Assembly (NCBI GenBank): GCA_964035545.1
Contig: OZ037766.1
Location: 12,721,722-12,781,721 of the forward strand
Reading direction: 5' to 3'
Source: Bugula neritina
Lineage: Eukaryota; Bryozoa; Gymnolaemata; Cheilostomatida; Bugulidae
DNA: 60,000 bases
Position 1 is the stretch's first letter, and the number at the start of each line of letters is the position of its first letter. Both the position numbers and the translations under genes were made by a program. Shown one piece after another: positions 35,306 through 47,082 of this stretch. Under the pieces are notes generated by a model. The model searched no databases, was not told the origin of the DNA, and was given only the letters and a program-made list of their open reading frames with translations.

Positions 35306-35566
35306 AATCTGTGGACAGCAGCTGTTTCGGGATTTGTCCCCTCATCAGCACAGAACAGAGTACCATGGCCCACACCTTCGCAATAGTGAAACTTGTAGTT
35401 TTACTAAAGCATATTTAAAAGGTGTGTAAACTCAAGCCAGAGGGCTCAAGTGACTCTAGGGGTCACCTAGGAGTTACGAGCATTGCAAATGCTAGCAGCT
35501 TGAGTTTGTGACCATGGTGAGAGTGCTCAATCATTTAATGTCATTGCTGAGCATTAAATGAGAGCG

Positions 35567-35570
<4 letters not shown>
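35302..35570 (-). mobile_element. TA-flanked element carrying a hammerhead ribozyme
   Basis: About 270 bp of more GC-balanced sequence bounded by (TA)n on both sides. One end encodes a hammerhead ribozyme on the minus strand. Short hammerhead-bearing units are known in Penelope-like retroelement terminal repeats and in small animal retrozymes. No reverse transcriptase is present, so this is either a non-autonomous unit or an end fragment. The rest (for example ggggtcacctaggag) shows no coding capacity. Confidence 0.65.
35308..35354 (-). ncRNA. hammerhead self-cleaving ribozyme, type I
   Basis: On the minus strand, in order: stem I 5' strand UCUGUG (35354-35349), core CUGAUGA (35348-35342), stem II GGGG-ACAAA-UCCC style hairpin (35341-35329), core GAAA (35328-35325), short stem III CAG-CUG-CUG (35324-35316), cleavage-site UC (35315-35314), then stem I 3' strand CACAGA (35313-35308). 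The last pairs perfectly with UCUGUG. Stem I can continue outward after a small internal loop with GAG/CUC. Every invariant core element is present and the predicted cut lies after the C at 35314. A stem III of about three pairs is usual for hammerheads in Penelope-like elements and retrozymes. The structure was read by eye and not folded computationally. Confidence 0.85.

Positions 35571-35651
<81 letters not shown>
35571..35651. repeat. (TA)n followed by (ATA)n microsatellite
   Basis: About 55 bp of TA, then about 27 bp of aataat repeats, on the far side of the ribozyme element. Confidence 0.95.
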
Positions 35652-36195
35652 CTAACATATTATAATGAACATTACTCTTTAAACCTTGTGCTAGAGTTTA
35701 CATTTTCTTAAAAACTATCTTGATATATTGGATAAAATAAAAATAATTGTACTACTATCACCAACTGTGCAGTGATTTTTGTTGAGCCTGTTCAGATAGA
35801 TGGCTTATACAAATATAAAATTGCAAAGTAGTAAATATTGCGCTAAGATCACCTCATTGCAAATCATAACAATTCACTAGTTTATACAAACTGCTTTCAT
35901 CTAGTCAGCATATTTATTATAATGCAAAGTGTGAGAATAGCAACTTCTTGTTGACTTTTTATTAACATATATTTGACCTTTTATACTGCAAAACTTGCAT
36001 TATAATATTTGTTCTAGAAATTTCTATTTGCTAATTTACTCTACCATTTTAGCTACTGCATAACTGTGGATGGTTTAATTTTATAACAATATTTGATTCT
36101 AATGCTCTCTTCATATGCCTAAAATTGTATATTTGGTAAAAGCATTTCTACTTTATACTCTGATCAGCTGACTTAAATATTTGTCAATAAACTAG
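35652..36195. other. intergenic, no gene seen
   Basis: AT-rich spacer between the microsatellite and a minisatellite. Confidence 0.5.
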
Positions 36196-36447
36196 CCAAC
36201 ATACAGCACAAAACACAACACAAAATACAGCACAAAACACAACACAAAACACAACACAAAACACAACACAAAACACAACACAGAAGACAACACAAAACAT
36301 ACATAAAACATACACAAAACATACACTAAACATACACTAAACATACACTAAACATACACAAAACATACACAAAACATACACAAAACATACACAAAACATA
36401 CACTAAACATACACTAAACATACACAAAACATACACAAAACATACGC
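36196..36447. repeat. minisatellite with acacaaaaca-type units
   Basis: Tandem 10-bp units. The array starts as acaacacaaa/acagcacaaa variants and after about 36295 changes to acatacacaaa/acatacactaa variants. The two sub-blocks therefore expanded from different unit types. Confidence 0.9.
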
Positions 36448-37720
36448 ACATCTAATTAATTTTACTGAAATGGTGTCCATTTTTTCTTCTTTCTGTAACC
36501 GGCAGCAGATATTTATTAAATTTAAAAATTATGTTTACTGAAACATAGGTTGTCTGACATAATTTGTAAATTTTAAAAGACTGTAGTACTGTAAGCTGCT
36601 TAAATAAATTCAAACCTGTATTTAAACCATAAGCTTTGTTTAGCTTGTTGCTGCCAGATTCAATTTGAAGCTCGTATACATGGTTTTAAGCTAGCTTTCA
36701 ACAACTATGAATGGCATTCTCTAGTATTTATCTTTTTAATCCCAGATTAGATTTTGTATTGGGCACTTTTAATAAGTATTATATATTTATTGCCATTCAA
36801 AACAAGATTTGAGTTGTTTTACAGCATAAATGATGTGATAAACAAAAGAAAAGTAGTATTTATCCCGTCTGTTGCCTAGCACACTCACCTAGCTAGCATA
36901 AATCTAGAAACAGTCATTTTATTAACTACATCCAGCATAGTTGGTTATCTGCTGTATAAACAGGTGAGGAGATAGTAAGTGAGTGAGTATAGCATTTATA
37001 TTAGTAGTTTTCACTGATAATTTATTATTCACCAGATAGAATCATTCATTTAGGCCTAATTGAAGTGAAATTAAATTTGAATGCTATTATAATAAAGGAA
37101 AAACAAAATATGTTATCATTTAGTTTTTGTCTAATTAGATTGCTATTAGGATGAATAACATATTTTTAAATACTTACTTACTTTGAGCTTTTAATTGCTG
37201 CATAATTTAAAGACAAGGTCTTTAGTTATACCTATACAATGCCTAGGGATAAAAACCAGAAACCTAGCACACCTGAGTTTATTGCAGCTCTGTCATTTTC
37301 TATTTGAAGCTACAATTTAGTTATGGGTTTGGGGAAATTTAAAAATAGCATTTTCAATTTTTCGCTAGGTTGTTACAGGAGAGTTCCAAAAAGACAAGTC
37401 AGTTATTTTAAGTTTTTTTTAGATATTTAAAACTTTGTTTCTCAGGATCGATAGTTTTGTAAATGAAACTTTAAATTAATCTTTCCTGCACAGCCTATAT
37501 ATAACATTGAATAATTAAGCCTAATTGACAAAAACATAATATATTGTTTCTAAATTACTATATATGCATTATAATATAGTGTTTTTTAAATTAGAATAAA
37601 TTAGCAAATTTGTTTAAAAAGTAAAGTTGAATAACATTTTCAAGCAATTCTAAAAGCAATTTAAGCTTTGAGTAATACACATAATTAGTACTATTTGTCA
37701 GGATTGTCTTCAGAAAATAA
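36448..37720. other. intergenic upstream of gene 9
   Basis: No supported exon. The acceptor for a possible 5' intron is tgtcag near 37697-37702, just before the ATG of gene 9. Confidence 0.5.
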
Positions 37721-37722
37721 AG

Positions 37723-38813
37723 ATGATCAAGATTTACTCAGTATTTATATTATGTCTGGCTGTTGGGCTGGTAACCTCCCAAGTACTGACTGATGATTGT
37801 CTCAGCTGTTTAAGACAGGTAATGGGTAAAAATAAACTTCATCGCAAGCAAAAACTCAACATCTGCTTTTTAACAAATAACTACGATGATACCAATGCCA
37901 TATATGTCACTACATTACTTATTTTGACAGCATAAGCTAGGTGGAAATGATTGTCGCTGGAATTGGGGAAACCGATCATGTGGAAAGTATCACATATCGT
38001 TTGATTTTTGGAACGCTTGTGGTAGACCAGGATATGGTGAGTTTAGTGCATGCAGCTAGAGTTAAAAGCTGCAAATCTCCTAGCATTACGTCACTAGAAA
38101 CTAAAAGTCGTATCCCTTTTATAAAAACTTACTCAAATATGATGAACTGTAATGCTGTATAAATAGTCCAGTTAGATTTGAACCTTAAGTACAACTAATG
38201 TGGAACATAAACTGATTTGGTAGTTGTGTAGTAACTCAAAGTAGCCTACATAACAGGTTTAAAATTATTATTAGAACAGCTACAAAATCCAATACCATTA
38301 TTGACAGTTTCGGAGTTCCTCTTTAAAATACATTATTTTAAAACATTATAATATTACGAAAATATAATTGTGATTTTTAACTTAACAACCAATTCAAATA
38401 ATGCTACTCAATTGTTGTTTATGTTTTTATATAAATTGTTTGCTCTAGTTATACACGCTGCATGCACAATTTCTTATCTTTTATAACAGTTGAAATTGTA
38501 AAACCAAATGTTTTATGTATATCAGGTACAACAACTTTGTTGCATCATGTTTACAATTTCAATTTATTTCAGAAATATGAATATTTTTACAGGTTATCAA
38601 GAGTGTACTGTTGATGATCAATGTGCCGGTGAATGCATGAGAGCCTACTTTACTAGATATGGTGTAAGATGTGCTAAAGCTTTGAATAAAGACACGGTTG
38701 ATTTGACTTGTGGAGACTATATAAGACTGCATGATGGAGGACCTGATGGTTGCGGAAAAAGTGATACTAAAAGCGCAGCCAGTACCATAAACGTTTGCAT
38801 GTTAATGTCATAA
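37723..38813 (+). CDS. i-type lysozyme-like gene 9
   Basis: Exons 37723-37818, 37931-38036 and 38593-38813 give 140 codons. The signal peptide (MIKIYSVFILCLAVGLVTSQ) is followed by LTDDCLSCLRQ. Exon 2 is HKLGGNDCRWNWG, with Lys at the catalytic Glu position and Asn at the Asp position. SCGKYHI and FWNACGRPGY follow. Exon 3 has VDDQCAGEC, RYGVRCAKAL, LTCGDYIRLHDGGPDGC and VCMLMS. Twelve mature Cys with the standard spacing make this a good reference copy. A poly(A) signal lies at 38943-38948. Exon 2 also reads through in another frame, but conservation and splice phase favour this one. Confidence 0.92.
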
Positions 38814-38959
38814 CAAGAGATTTGCATGGCACAGTGTTGATATTTATGCATATGTGAGCTTTTTTCATCATGGTGTTCCAATAATATTCATCAATTAATA
38901 CCACTTATTGCATTTGTGTTTGCTTTGTCTTGTATTTATCTTAATAAATTTCTCCAAAA

Positions 38960-39420
38960 TTTACACTGCTAACTATAAGTATATGCTTCAACTGCAAAAC
39001 ATTAGAATTATAGAGTTAGTATTTTCGATAATAAACACATTATAAAGTACCGAGTATCTCAACTGACAACACGCGTAATAAAGAGCAGCTGAAATGTTAT
39101 ATAAATGTTTAAAACTAAAAAATAAGCCAGGCAGGCGTTTATTCAGTTAGTTGAGCATGTGCGTGTTTTAGTACATATACTCTGATAATTCTATATAATA
39201 TGAATAAATAGTAAATCAGGTTAGAATCTACAAAGATTGTGGTTTTAGACATAATGTGAAAATTTCTAGACATCATAAGCTTTGTTGGAAACTTGGAAAT
39301 CATACACACCATGTTAATCTATTTATACTATATATTGAACTACTTACTTCAATATTATACCTACCCCGATCTGCTTCCCCGTTTGTAAGGAAACAATGTA
39401 GTTATGAGCTCAGAATAACA
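38960..39420. other. intergenic, no gene seen
   Basis: AT-rich spacer between gene 9 and the CA satellite. Confidence 0.5.
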
Positions 39421-39421
39421 T

Positions 39422-39578
39422 TACACACACACACACACCACACACACCACACACACCACACACACCACACACACCACACACACCACACACACCACAAACA
39501 CCTCACACAAACACCACACACACACACACACCACACACACCACACACACCACACACACCACACACACCACACACACCA

Positions 39579-39629
<51 letters not shown>

Positions 39630-39735
39630 ACACACACCACACACACACACCACACACACCACACACACCTCACACAAACACCACACACACACACACACCA
39701 CACACACCACACACACACACCACACACACCACACA

Positions 39736-39766
<31 letters not shown>

Positions 39767-39816
39767 CACCACACACACCACACACACCACACACACCACA
39801 CACACCACACACACCA

Positions 39817-39879
<63 letters not shown>

Positions 39880-39915
39880 CCACACACACCACACACACAC
39901 CACACACACCACACA

Positions 39916-39954
<39 letters not shown>

Positions 39955-40000
39955 ACACACACCACACACACCACACACACCACACACACCACACACACCA

Positions 40001-40091
<91 letters not shown>
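39422..40091. repeat. 670-bp CA satellite with period-9 blocks and higher-order structure
   Basis: Pure (CA)n alternates with blocks of the 9-mer (CA)4C, giving a CC every nine bases. Seven-unit period-9 blocks recur at least four times, separated by (CA)n stretches. Rarer markers (cctcacacaaacac near 39500 and 39667) also recur. This indicates duplication of larger segments inside the array. The long His/Thr and Val/Cys frames are products of the repeat. Confidence 0.97.
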
Positions 40092-40427
40092 ATACATAAT
40101 TGTATTTTATAATTTCTTCAAATTAAGTCACCAGCTAATTGGTACAGTTCTAAGCATTTTTAAAAATAATGTGGGATGATTTACTCAATATTCTGTTTAT
40201 ATCATATGTTATAATATATACATATTTTATTTTAAAAACTTAAAACATCTGCTATTGCATGGTGGGGGGGGGGGGGTGGAAATGATAAAAGTATATATAA
40301 GCCAAGAAAACAGTTCCAAGTTGCTTCAGAGGCAATTTATAATAATTGAGCTGAAAACAAATTTCTAGTAGCATTGTAGTTTCTAATGATGAATAAGTAA
40401 AGTAAAAGATCCGTGCACGTTTATAAT
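40092..40427. other. spacer with a poly-G tract
   Basis: Contains a run of about 12 G at 40263-40274. No gene is seen. Confidence 0.55.
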
Positions 40428-40993
40428 GGTGTCATCTCACTTAGACAATTCCGAGCTAGACGTTTCCCACATGGGCACTTCCCTCTTAGACAATACTTAT
40501 AGATTTTAGTGTAATATATGTATTTTATATTATTATTTAGCACATAATAGAAAACAAAGAAGCCATCAGCAAGCCACTTACAGTAACAATGCTTCTATAC
40601 CTAATTAAGAAGCCGTCTTGCACAGACCTTAAACTTAAACGTAAAAGATAGACAAAATACAATAAGAAAAAATATCAAATATTTTTATTAAGTATCTAGT
40701 ATATTAAAAAAGATTCTAGACAAAAAATGGCACAGTGAAGTTGTAATATAGCAGTATGCGATATACCAAGAAATACATTTGTGCATTTTATTCTGTTATT
40801 CTAAATAAAATAAACTGTAAGTTATAGCTAAATTAGTATTGCATTAAAGCAAATAGCTGGCTTGGTAGCTTATTTTATGTTTAGCAGAAAAGGCAACAGT
40901 TATATATGTATATTACTAAATATATTGTACTAAAATAAAAAAGTGTCTAACTGGGAAATGTCTAAGTGGGAAATGTCTAAGTAGGATGAAACT
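40428..40993. mobile_element. MITE family copy 3
   Basis: The left end, ggtgtcatctcacttagac, is mirrored by the right end, whose complement reads cagtttcatcctacttagac. The right end has three successive copies of the unit gtctaactgggaa / gtctaagtgggaa. The interior has ttgtactaaaataaaa as in the other copies. It is larger than copies 1 and 2. Confidence 0.75.
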
Positions 40994-40999
40994 GTTCAC

Positions 41000-41690
41000 A
41001 AAATCAGTGAGTATAACTTATTATTTTGAACCTATACAATGACGTCTAAACAAGAAAATTCAAATTATAGCTTTATTAACTGTCTTATATTCTTTGAAAA
41101 GAACAATCAACTTTACTATACGCATGCTTTTCTCACTATTGAAAAGTTAAGGACTATTAGGAACAGATTAAATCGCTGAGTGCAGAGCAATTCTTGAGCA
41201 CTACTTGAATTGAATGTAGATTCTTCTTAGTCTCTGAACTTCAAAGATTATTACGGCAAATACTTTATAAGCTGCAAACGTAAGCTAACTAATAATGTTT
41301 AGCAGAGCTTTATACCACCTAAGTCCCTCTGCAACAAACAGTTTCTTAAAGTTTTATTTAAATTGTAAACCTATAATAACAATATTAAGCTACCTAAAAA
41401 TAAAATTACAAGCAGATAAATCGGCTGTGACATAAAGATTTCATCAGAATAACCTGCCCTATGAACTCTATAAGCTTTAAACAGTCTTTACGTACACTAG
41501 CCTAAATCTGTTTTGCTGCAAGAAGGTAAGCAGGGTCTTTTCAGCCATCTTGGTATTGGGGTTTGTGATTTGTAGTATTTGAGTTTTTTGTGTTTAAAAT
41601 TAGATTTGTAATTTGTAATTTGTTTATAGGCAATCATCAACTGCTCAGTTGCATTTGCTTGATTACTTTAATAGTATATTCAACAGAGAA
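41000..41690. other. upstream region of gene 10
   Basis: No supported exon. A donor or acceptor for a 5' intron cannot be fixed; tatag/gcaatc near 41625 and caacag near 41682 are candidates. Confidence 0.45.
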
Positions 41691-41691
41691 A

Positions 41692-43170
41692 ATGAGCAAG
41701 TTATACTCTCTAGTAATATTATGTCTGGCTGTTGGACTAGTAACTCCTCAGATACTGACTGATGAATGTCTCAGTTGCATAAGACAGGTACGGTGAATTT
41801 ATTAGCCTTAGAACCTTATATATACTATACCATCTGTATACCTTTAAAAGTTTAAAGAAGAGGGAATTAAGCTGCAAAAATTAATGCTTATCGTAACAGT
41901 TTGATTGTTGTTTGATCATCACATTAATATCGTAATTAAAGAAACTGTTTAACTGATACAACTAAGTTGATGACATCGTTTGACAGAATAAGAAAGGTAG
42001 CAATACTTGCTCTTCTTGGAGCCTGATGCACAGTCAAACTTGTGGAAAGTATCTTATCACACATTCATTTTGGAATGATTGCGGTAGAAGAGGAGTTGGT
42101 GAGAAATGTTTATACATTATTTTATCTAAGTTATGAGAAATGTAGTTACTATAGTTTTTAATATAAGCTAAGACTACATCTAATACATAATAAGTTTTTG
42201 AAAATTGGTTTTTTAAATGGTTGGTTTAATGTAGAGACCAACTAAAATACTGGTGGCAATTAATTTTACCTGAGGCACTCTTTTTAAACCTATTCATAGC
42301 ATGCTTTGCAGCAATTATAATAAAATCTATTATATATAATAATAATTGCATTTTTATAGTTGAACTGAAACATCGATGAAAGTTTTCTTTATGTTATTTT
42401 TTTCGTTCCTACTCCACAAAGTAAAGCATTATTTGGAAACTATAAAATCTAGCTATTTTGCTAGTTTACGATGACTAATGCCTCTAAAGCAATTGAAACT
42501 CCAATTTGGTCAACAAAGTGTGTCAGCCAACGTTTTCTAATGCTTAATGCCACATCTTATGATATCGCTTATAAGCAAGTATTTATACGTGACTTAATGA
42601 CAAAATAGGTGATCTAGAGTAGAAGCAAAATGCTAGTTTGGCAATTCAAATTTCCAATCCACGCCAGCTTTAAATTTTTGAATTATACTTTATCTAATCT
42701 CTCAAATAAATTACTATTTATTCTGTTACATAACTAATTAGCAATGAATGCATTTATCAAACTTTCATATATATATTTTGCCTTGCTGGTTATAAAAGAA
42801 TGCACTTTTTTACAGACTATGACAATGTATAACAAATGCCTGCTTTTCCATAAGCGTCAATGTTATGACTGTTAATTTATTGCATAAATATTGCGCTTTA
42901 TATAAATATTTTTGATGAGCAAATTATACTGAAATTTCTTTTATTTCCATTTCAGGTTTTTCAGAGTGCACTAATGACAATCACTGTGCAGGAGAATGTA
43001 TGAGAACATACTTCCGGAGGTATGGTGAAAGATGTGCTAAGCAACTTAAAAAAGAGCCACACGAGTTAACCTGCGCAGACTATATCAGACTGCATGATGG
43101 AGGGCCGGATGGTTGTTCTAAGAGAGATACTCTCCCTAATGCTTACTCTCTAGGATTTTGTATGGACTAA
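41692..43170 (+). CDS. i-type lysozyme-like gene 10
   Basis: Exons 41692-41787, 41987-42098 and 42956-43170 give 140 codons. The signal peptide (MSKLYSLVILCLAVGLVTPQ) is followed by ILTDECLSCIRQ. Exon 2 begins NKKGSNTCSSW, with Lys at the catalytic Glu position and no Asp after the Cys, and carries a longer insert (SLMHSQ) before TCGKYLI. FWNDCGRRGV follows. Exon 3 has TNDNHCAGEC, RRYGERCAKQL, LTCADYIRLHDGGPDGC and FCMD. Twelve mature Cys. A poly(A) signal lies at 43465-43470. It converges with gene 11, the two stop codons being about 0.8 kb apart. The upstream reading frame lacks an ATG, so the start is secure. Confidence 0.92.
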
Positions 43171-43479
43171 AAAAACTATAGCAAACATGAAGATCTTGGT
43201 TATAAGTAGTATAAACTCTTGGCAGCTTTATTTCTACTTTCTTTTCTTTTTGGTTCGATGTAGAATTATTTTCTATTTGCCTCATTTTACCAGCATGTAA
43301 TATTGTGTATATATTAATTGTTGCTTGCAGCATAGCCTATGCGTGTGTATGTGCCATCAAACTAGACAGTCGAAAATGTTGTAGTAATAACTTGTTCTTC
43401 AAACCAGTTATTCATCTAGTTCAATTATCAATCTATTTTAAAGAAAAAAATGTTTTTATTCTTTAATAAAAATTAAATT

Positions 43480-43953
43480 AATAAAAAGTTTGCACATGTA
43501 AGAAGTTCCTTATTGCATTTTATTAAGTTGCTCATAGCTTCTGCTTTTTAGTTTTTGTTGAAGTATAATATAACTGAGTAGTGCATTCACGTTAACTTGC
43601 ATAACGTATAACTAATTGTACTTTATGCAAGTAAAAACCCGCATCCAGCCAATCAGTTATTAAACTTGTAATCATCTGCAGCTTGCTAATAACAGCTGTA
43701 CATATTGTGGAAGAGAGGTTAGTAAATAGACAGTTCACAAAATGTATATTATTATTTTATGTGAAGTTGGAGTATTTTGTTGATAAACACAAGTGAAGCA
43801 AGTTCTTATAATGCATGGTATTGCATTAATTATATTAAATAAATTGCAGAATGTATTTTTAATTACTAGTAAGAAAAAGAAAAACTTTCATAGATTTCGA
43901 AAGAGAAAATGAAGCCAAGCAAAGAATGTTAATAATACCACTAGCAAGTAGCA
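43480..43953. other. convergent spacer between genes 10 and 11
   Basis: No gene seen. The region 43900-43970 holds the probable end of gene 11. Confidence 0.5.
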
Positions 43954-43973
43954 GTTTATTGCTTTTATTGGTT

Positions 43974-45269
43974 CTAATGAGCCATACAATGATTTACTTT
44001 GCTCCTAGCCTCTTCTGTATTTCCATGTGCACATCCATCAGGTCCGCCATTGTGCATTCTTATATAATCTCCACATTTCAGCTGGTATTGCTCTATATTC
44101 AAGTGTTCAGCACATCGAGCAGCATATCTGGTGAAATATACTTGCATACACTTCTCAGCACACAGATCATCATTAGCACACCTCTCAAATCCTGTAAACC
44201 AAAACAAAGACCTTATTTAATGCTTTGAAATATTCAGTATTTGTGTTTGTATCATTGCTACAAGTTGTTTTACTGGAAGTGGTTCATATATTTTACAAAT
44301 ATATACAAAAGTTTTTTTTAGTGCATACTTTGTTAACAAATGTGTTGCTTCAACTTCCAATGCTCCTTCTTTAAACCAAGGTTGTAATAAAGTAAATTCA
44401 CTGTTTTTGAGTTTAAAACTTACTAATAGGTGTAAGCTAGCCATAAATGCAAACACCCATTTAATTTATTTAAAATAATCATAAAAGCTGTTTATATCAT
44501 AATTATAATCTATGAATTATAATTACTTTACTTCTGATGTTCGAATAAAATATATTACTCGTTTGTTATATATTATAGTTTATATGTACTATGATATCAC
44601 TAATACCTTCTGAATAAAATCAAAACAAGACTTAACCCAACATTGAACTAGTTAATGATTTACATTTATAACCACCTAAAAAGAATATACTTTGAAGTTT
44701 ATGCAACTTTTCAGGTTTAAAACATAATCTGCATGTATTTTTAAAATCATAAATTATAATGAGCATCAAAAGACTAAAGCTAAACTTAACAAGTGCTATA
44801 GTTCAAAAGCTGTTACAGCTACACTTAGCCATTATACAAATCTCTTCATTAGTAATAAGTAGAATCCTAAAACTTATGATTGAAATGATTTTTCAATTTA
44901 GTTTAAAAAAATGGTTAAACTCACCATATCCTGGTCTACCACAGGCATCCCAAAAGGCTTCTGTCATGACATATCTACCGCAGTAATTTGTCCGGTAGTT
45001 CCTCCTGCACTTATTCATTCCAGTTCTTTTATACTAAAAATAACACTTCAACATAATTTTTATATATGCATGCTAGATAATAACTTGCATAATTTATCAA
45101 CTCAGCTGCAGAAAGATGGATGAATATATTATAGCAATCTTATCTAATGAACTGTTCAAATACACAGTACCTGTCTAATGCAGCTGAAGCACTTGTCATT
45201 CAGTGTCTGGGGAGTTACCAGTTCAAGAATCACCATCAATACCAGACACACTGTGTATATTTTTGCCAT
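43974..45269 (-). CDS. i-type lysozyme-like gene 11 (minus strand)
   Basis: Exons, in transcript order, are 45269-45171, 45033-44925 and 44191-43974, giving 141 codons. The signal peptide (MAKIYTVCLVLMVILELVTP) is followed by QTLNDKCFSCIRQ. Exon 2 begins YKRTGMNKCRRNYR, with Lys at the catalytic Glu position and Asn at the Asp position. YCGRYVMTEAFWDACGRPGY follows. Exon 3 has NDDLCAEKC, RYAARCAEHL, LKCGDYIRMHNGGPDGC and HCMAH. Twelve mature Cys. A complement of aataaa lies at 43955-43960, close to the stop. It belongs to a subgroup with genes 12, 13 and 15 (MAKIY start, CFSCIRQ, YKxxG, RMHNGG) that also shares a promoter and 5' exon module. Confidence 0.92.
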
Positions 45270-45459
45270 AGTTTGCTGTCAAACATTTTAAAGAAACCTT
45301 TCTCGGCAATCATGTCAATCATATCAATATAAAATTACGCAACAATAACTTCAATTTCTTGCAAACAAATTACTTTTATTATAAACTATTTATTCTGTGT
45401 AAGCATTACAGATAAATTTTCTTTTAAACTCTATATTTTGAACAGCACAAGAAACTTAC

Positions 45460-45665
45460 CTTTTAGCTAAATATTAACCTGATTCCTGATACAACACCTT
45501 ATGCTGTGTAGACATTGAAGAAATAATCTTTCAGATGTTAAATTTGCGGAGGACAATATATTATTATAATATAAAGCAAATGCATGTTGACAGTTTATCT
45601 AATACCTGTTATTGTAGTGCTGCATGCAGAGTCAACTTTGTATTAAATATCCAACCTTTCAATTA
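45460..45665 (-). promoter_or_regulatory. promoter and non-coding exon module of gene 11
   Basis: Block shared with genes 12, 13 and 15. It runs ggttggatatttaatacaaa, gcatgcagcactacaataac, aggtattagataaactgtca, then a variable part, and ends agctaaaag/gtaag. The last gives a donor at 45460 for an intron that would end ttgacag just before the ATG. Confidence 0.6.
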
Positions 45666-45669
45666 CGGA

Positions 45670-46319
45670 GTTGCATGTTATTATTTTACGCAGTCTTGAA
45701 AAATTCATAATCAAATATAGCTAAACCTATATTTATAAAAGCATGTTATATTATATGATACACGCAGTATATAAATAGCACTCTGTATTATATCTAATCA
45801 TTTATAAAGCTATACCCATAATTACAAATTTGCAGTTGCATATAACTGGCATAATTATAGATGTTGTAATACTTGTTAAGATATACAACTTTATTTTCTG
45901 CTTTCAAGAAACCAACTGAACTCTAAACTAACTCAGGATACACAACCTCATTAAACAGATTATTATTGCATCATCAAAATATAGAATATCTGTCTGCTTT
46001 GTTCAATATTATGTTCTTTTTAGTGCTGAAAATTTATTGCATATGTACTCTTGAATTTCAAATTATAACATTCTTAATCCTTATATATTTATTTCATTGT
46101 GATAAACAGCTCACAGAAACTGCTATAACTAATTATTCTTATGGATTACCTTGAAAAATTTAACTGGCATTACTGCAAGCAAATTTATATTGTATAGATA
46201 TTATTTTCAACATTTCTCTATTGCATTTTTACTTCCTAATCTGATGATTGCAATAGTCAATACTGTAAAGTAAGCTTGCTAATATTTTCAAATAGAAGCA
46301 TTTGAAATTAGCTAAAAAC
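45670..46319. other. intergenic, part of the duplicated flank
   Basis: Contains ttgcatataactggcataat, which recurs upstream of genes 12 and 13, and from about 46165 a block (tgcaagcaaatttatattgt) that recurs at 51610. No gene is seen. Confidence 0.55.
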
Positions 46320-46500
46320 TCCAGATGAAAAGGTCTTTCAAAGCAACTAAAATAATATGTTGATGTGGCACGTGAGCAACTATGACTATAAATGAGTTTC
46401 CTAACAGAACCACTAGTGTTTGGATTTAAACCGCTGACCTCATGTAGTGATTCAAGTACCGAACAGTACTTAAACCACTACACCACGCTTGCTCCCTTTA
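46320..46500 (-). mobile_element. tRNA-SINE, copy 5
   Basis: Diverged inverted copy. The body is tttcctaacagaaccactag, the B-box-like region tttaaaccgctgacct, and the head complement accactacaccacgcttgct. An equivalent SINE lies at 51795-51975, in the duplicated flank of gene 13. Confidence 0.75.
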
Positions 46501-46522
46501 TTAAACAGTTGATGTCATATAA

Positions 46523-46822
46523 ATATTTAACCAATTAATTAGTCATCAAGAGTTTTAAATATGTTGAAAGATATATCCTGATGAAGAATTCAAAACTCTT
46601 ATGGCTAATAGTCACCATCTCTGTGAAAAAAACCTCAGATGATAGAGTCTTTTAAAGCATACTTAAGAAAATTTTTATACGACACTGGAACTTAACCATG
46701 ACGTTTCTCCTAACATCACCACTGCTAGGGTTTGAGTTCAAACCACTGACCTCATGTTTATTATTTACGCCATGACCATGGGCATAATATAAATATTTAA
46801 CCAATTAATTAGTCATCAACAA
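46523..46822. repeat. local tandem duplication of SINE plus flank
   Basis: The flank aaatatttaaccaattaatt agtcatcaa occurs at about 46523 and again at about 46788, each time following a SINE head (ends near 46500 and 46780). The SINE and its flank were therefore duplicated in tandem with a period of about 265 bp. Confidence 0.75.
46595..46785 (-). mobile_element. tRNA-SINE, copy 6
   Basis: Tail side atagtcaccatctctgtgaa, body ttctcctaacatcaccactg, B-box complement gagttcaaaccactgacc, and an eroded head (gccatgaccatgg). Confidence 0.75.
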
Positions 46823-47082
46823 TTTCATAGAGGACTCTGTTAAACTAGCCTAACTGACTAAAAATATATTTGTTAATATTAAATTAGTTTGAACATTTGT
46901 TTTATTTATAAAGAGAAATCAATTACACATATTTTCAAACATGCAAAAACTTTAAGCATGTGATTAAGTATTACTGTCAAAAAAAATTTTTCATACATTT
47001 GCAAACTGGATTTATTAAAGCCAAGCAACAATGTTCATTAATATTTTTTACCAGCATGTTGTAAATTATTGTTTTATTGGTT

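Noticed and set aside
39422-40091. CRISPR-like regular spacing of short repeats
   Set aside because: The units are a simple-sequence satellite in a eukaryotic locus, with no distinct spacers and no cas genes.
39256-40179. His/Thr-rich 307-codon frame and Val/Cys-rich reverse frames
   Set aside because: They are translations of the CA satellite and have no independent coding evidence.
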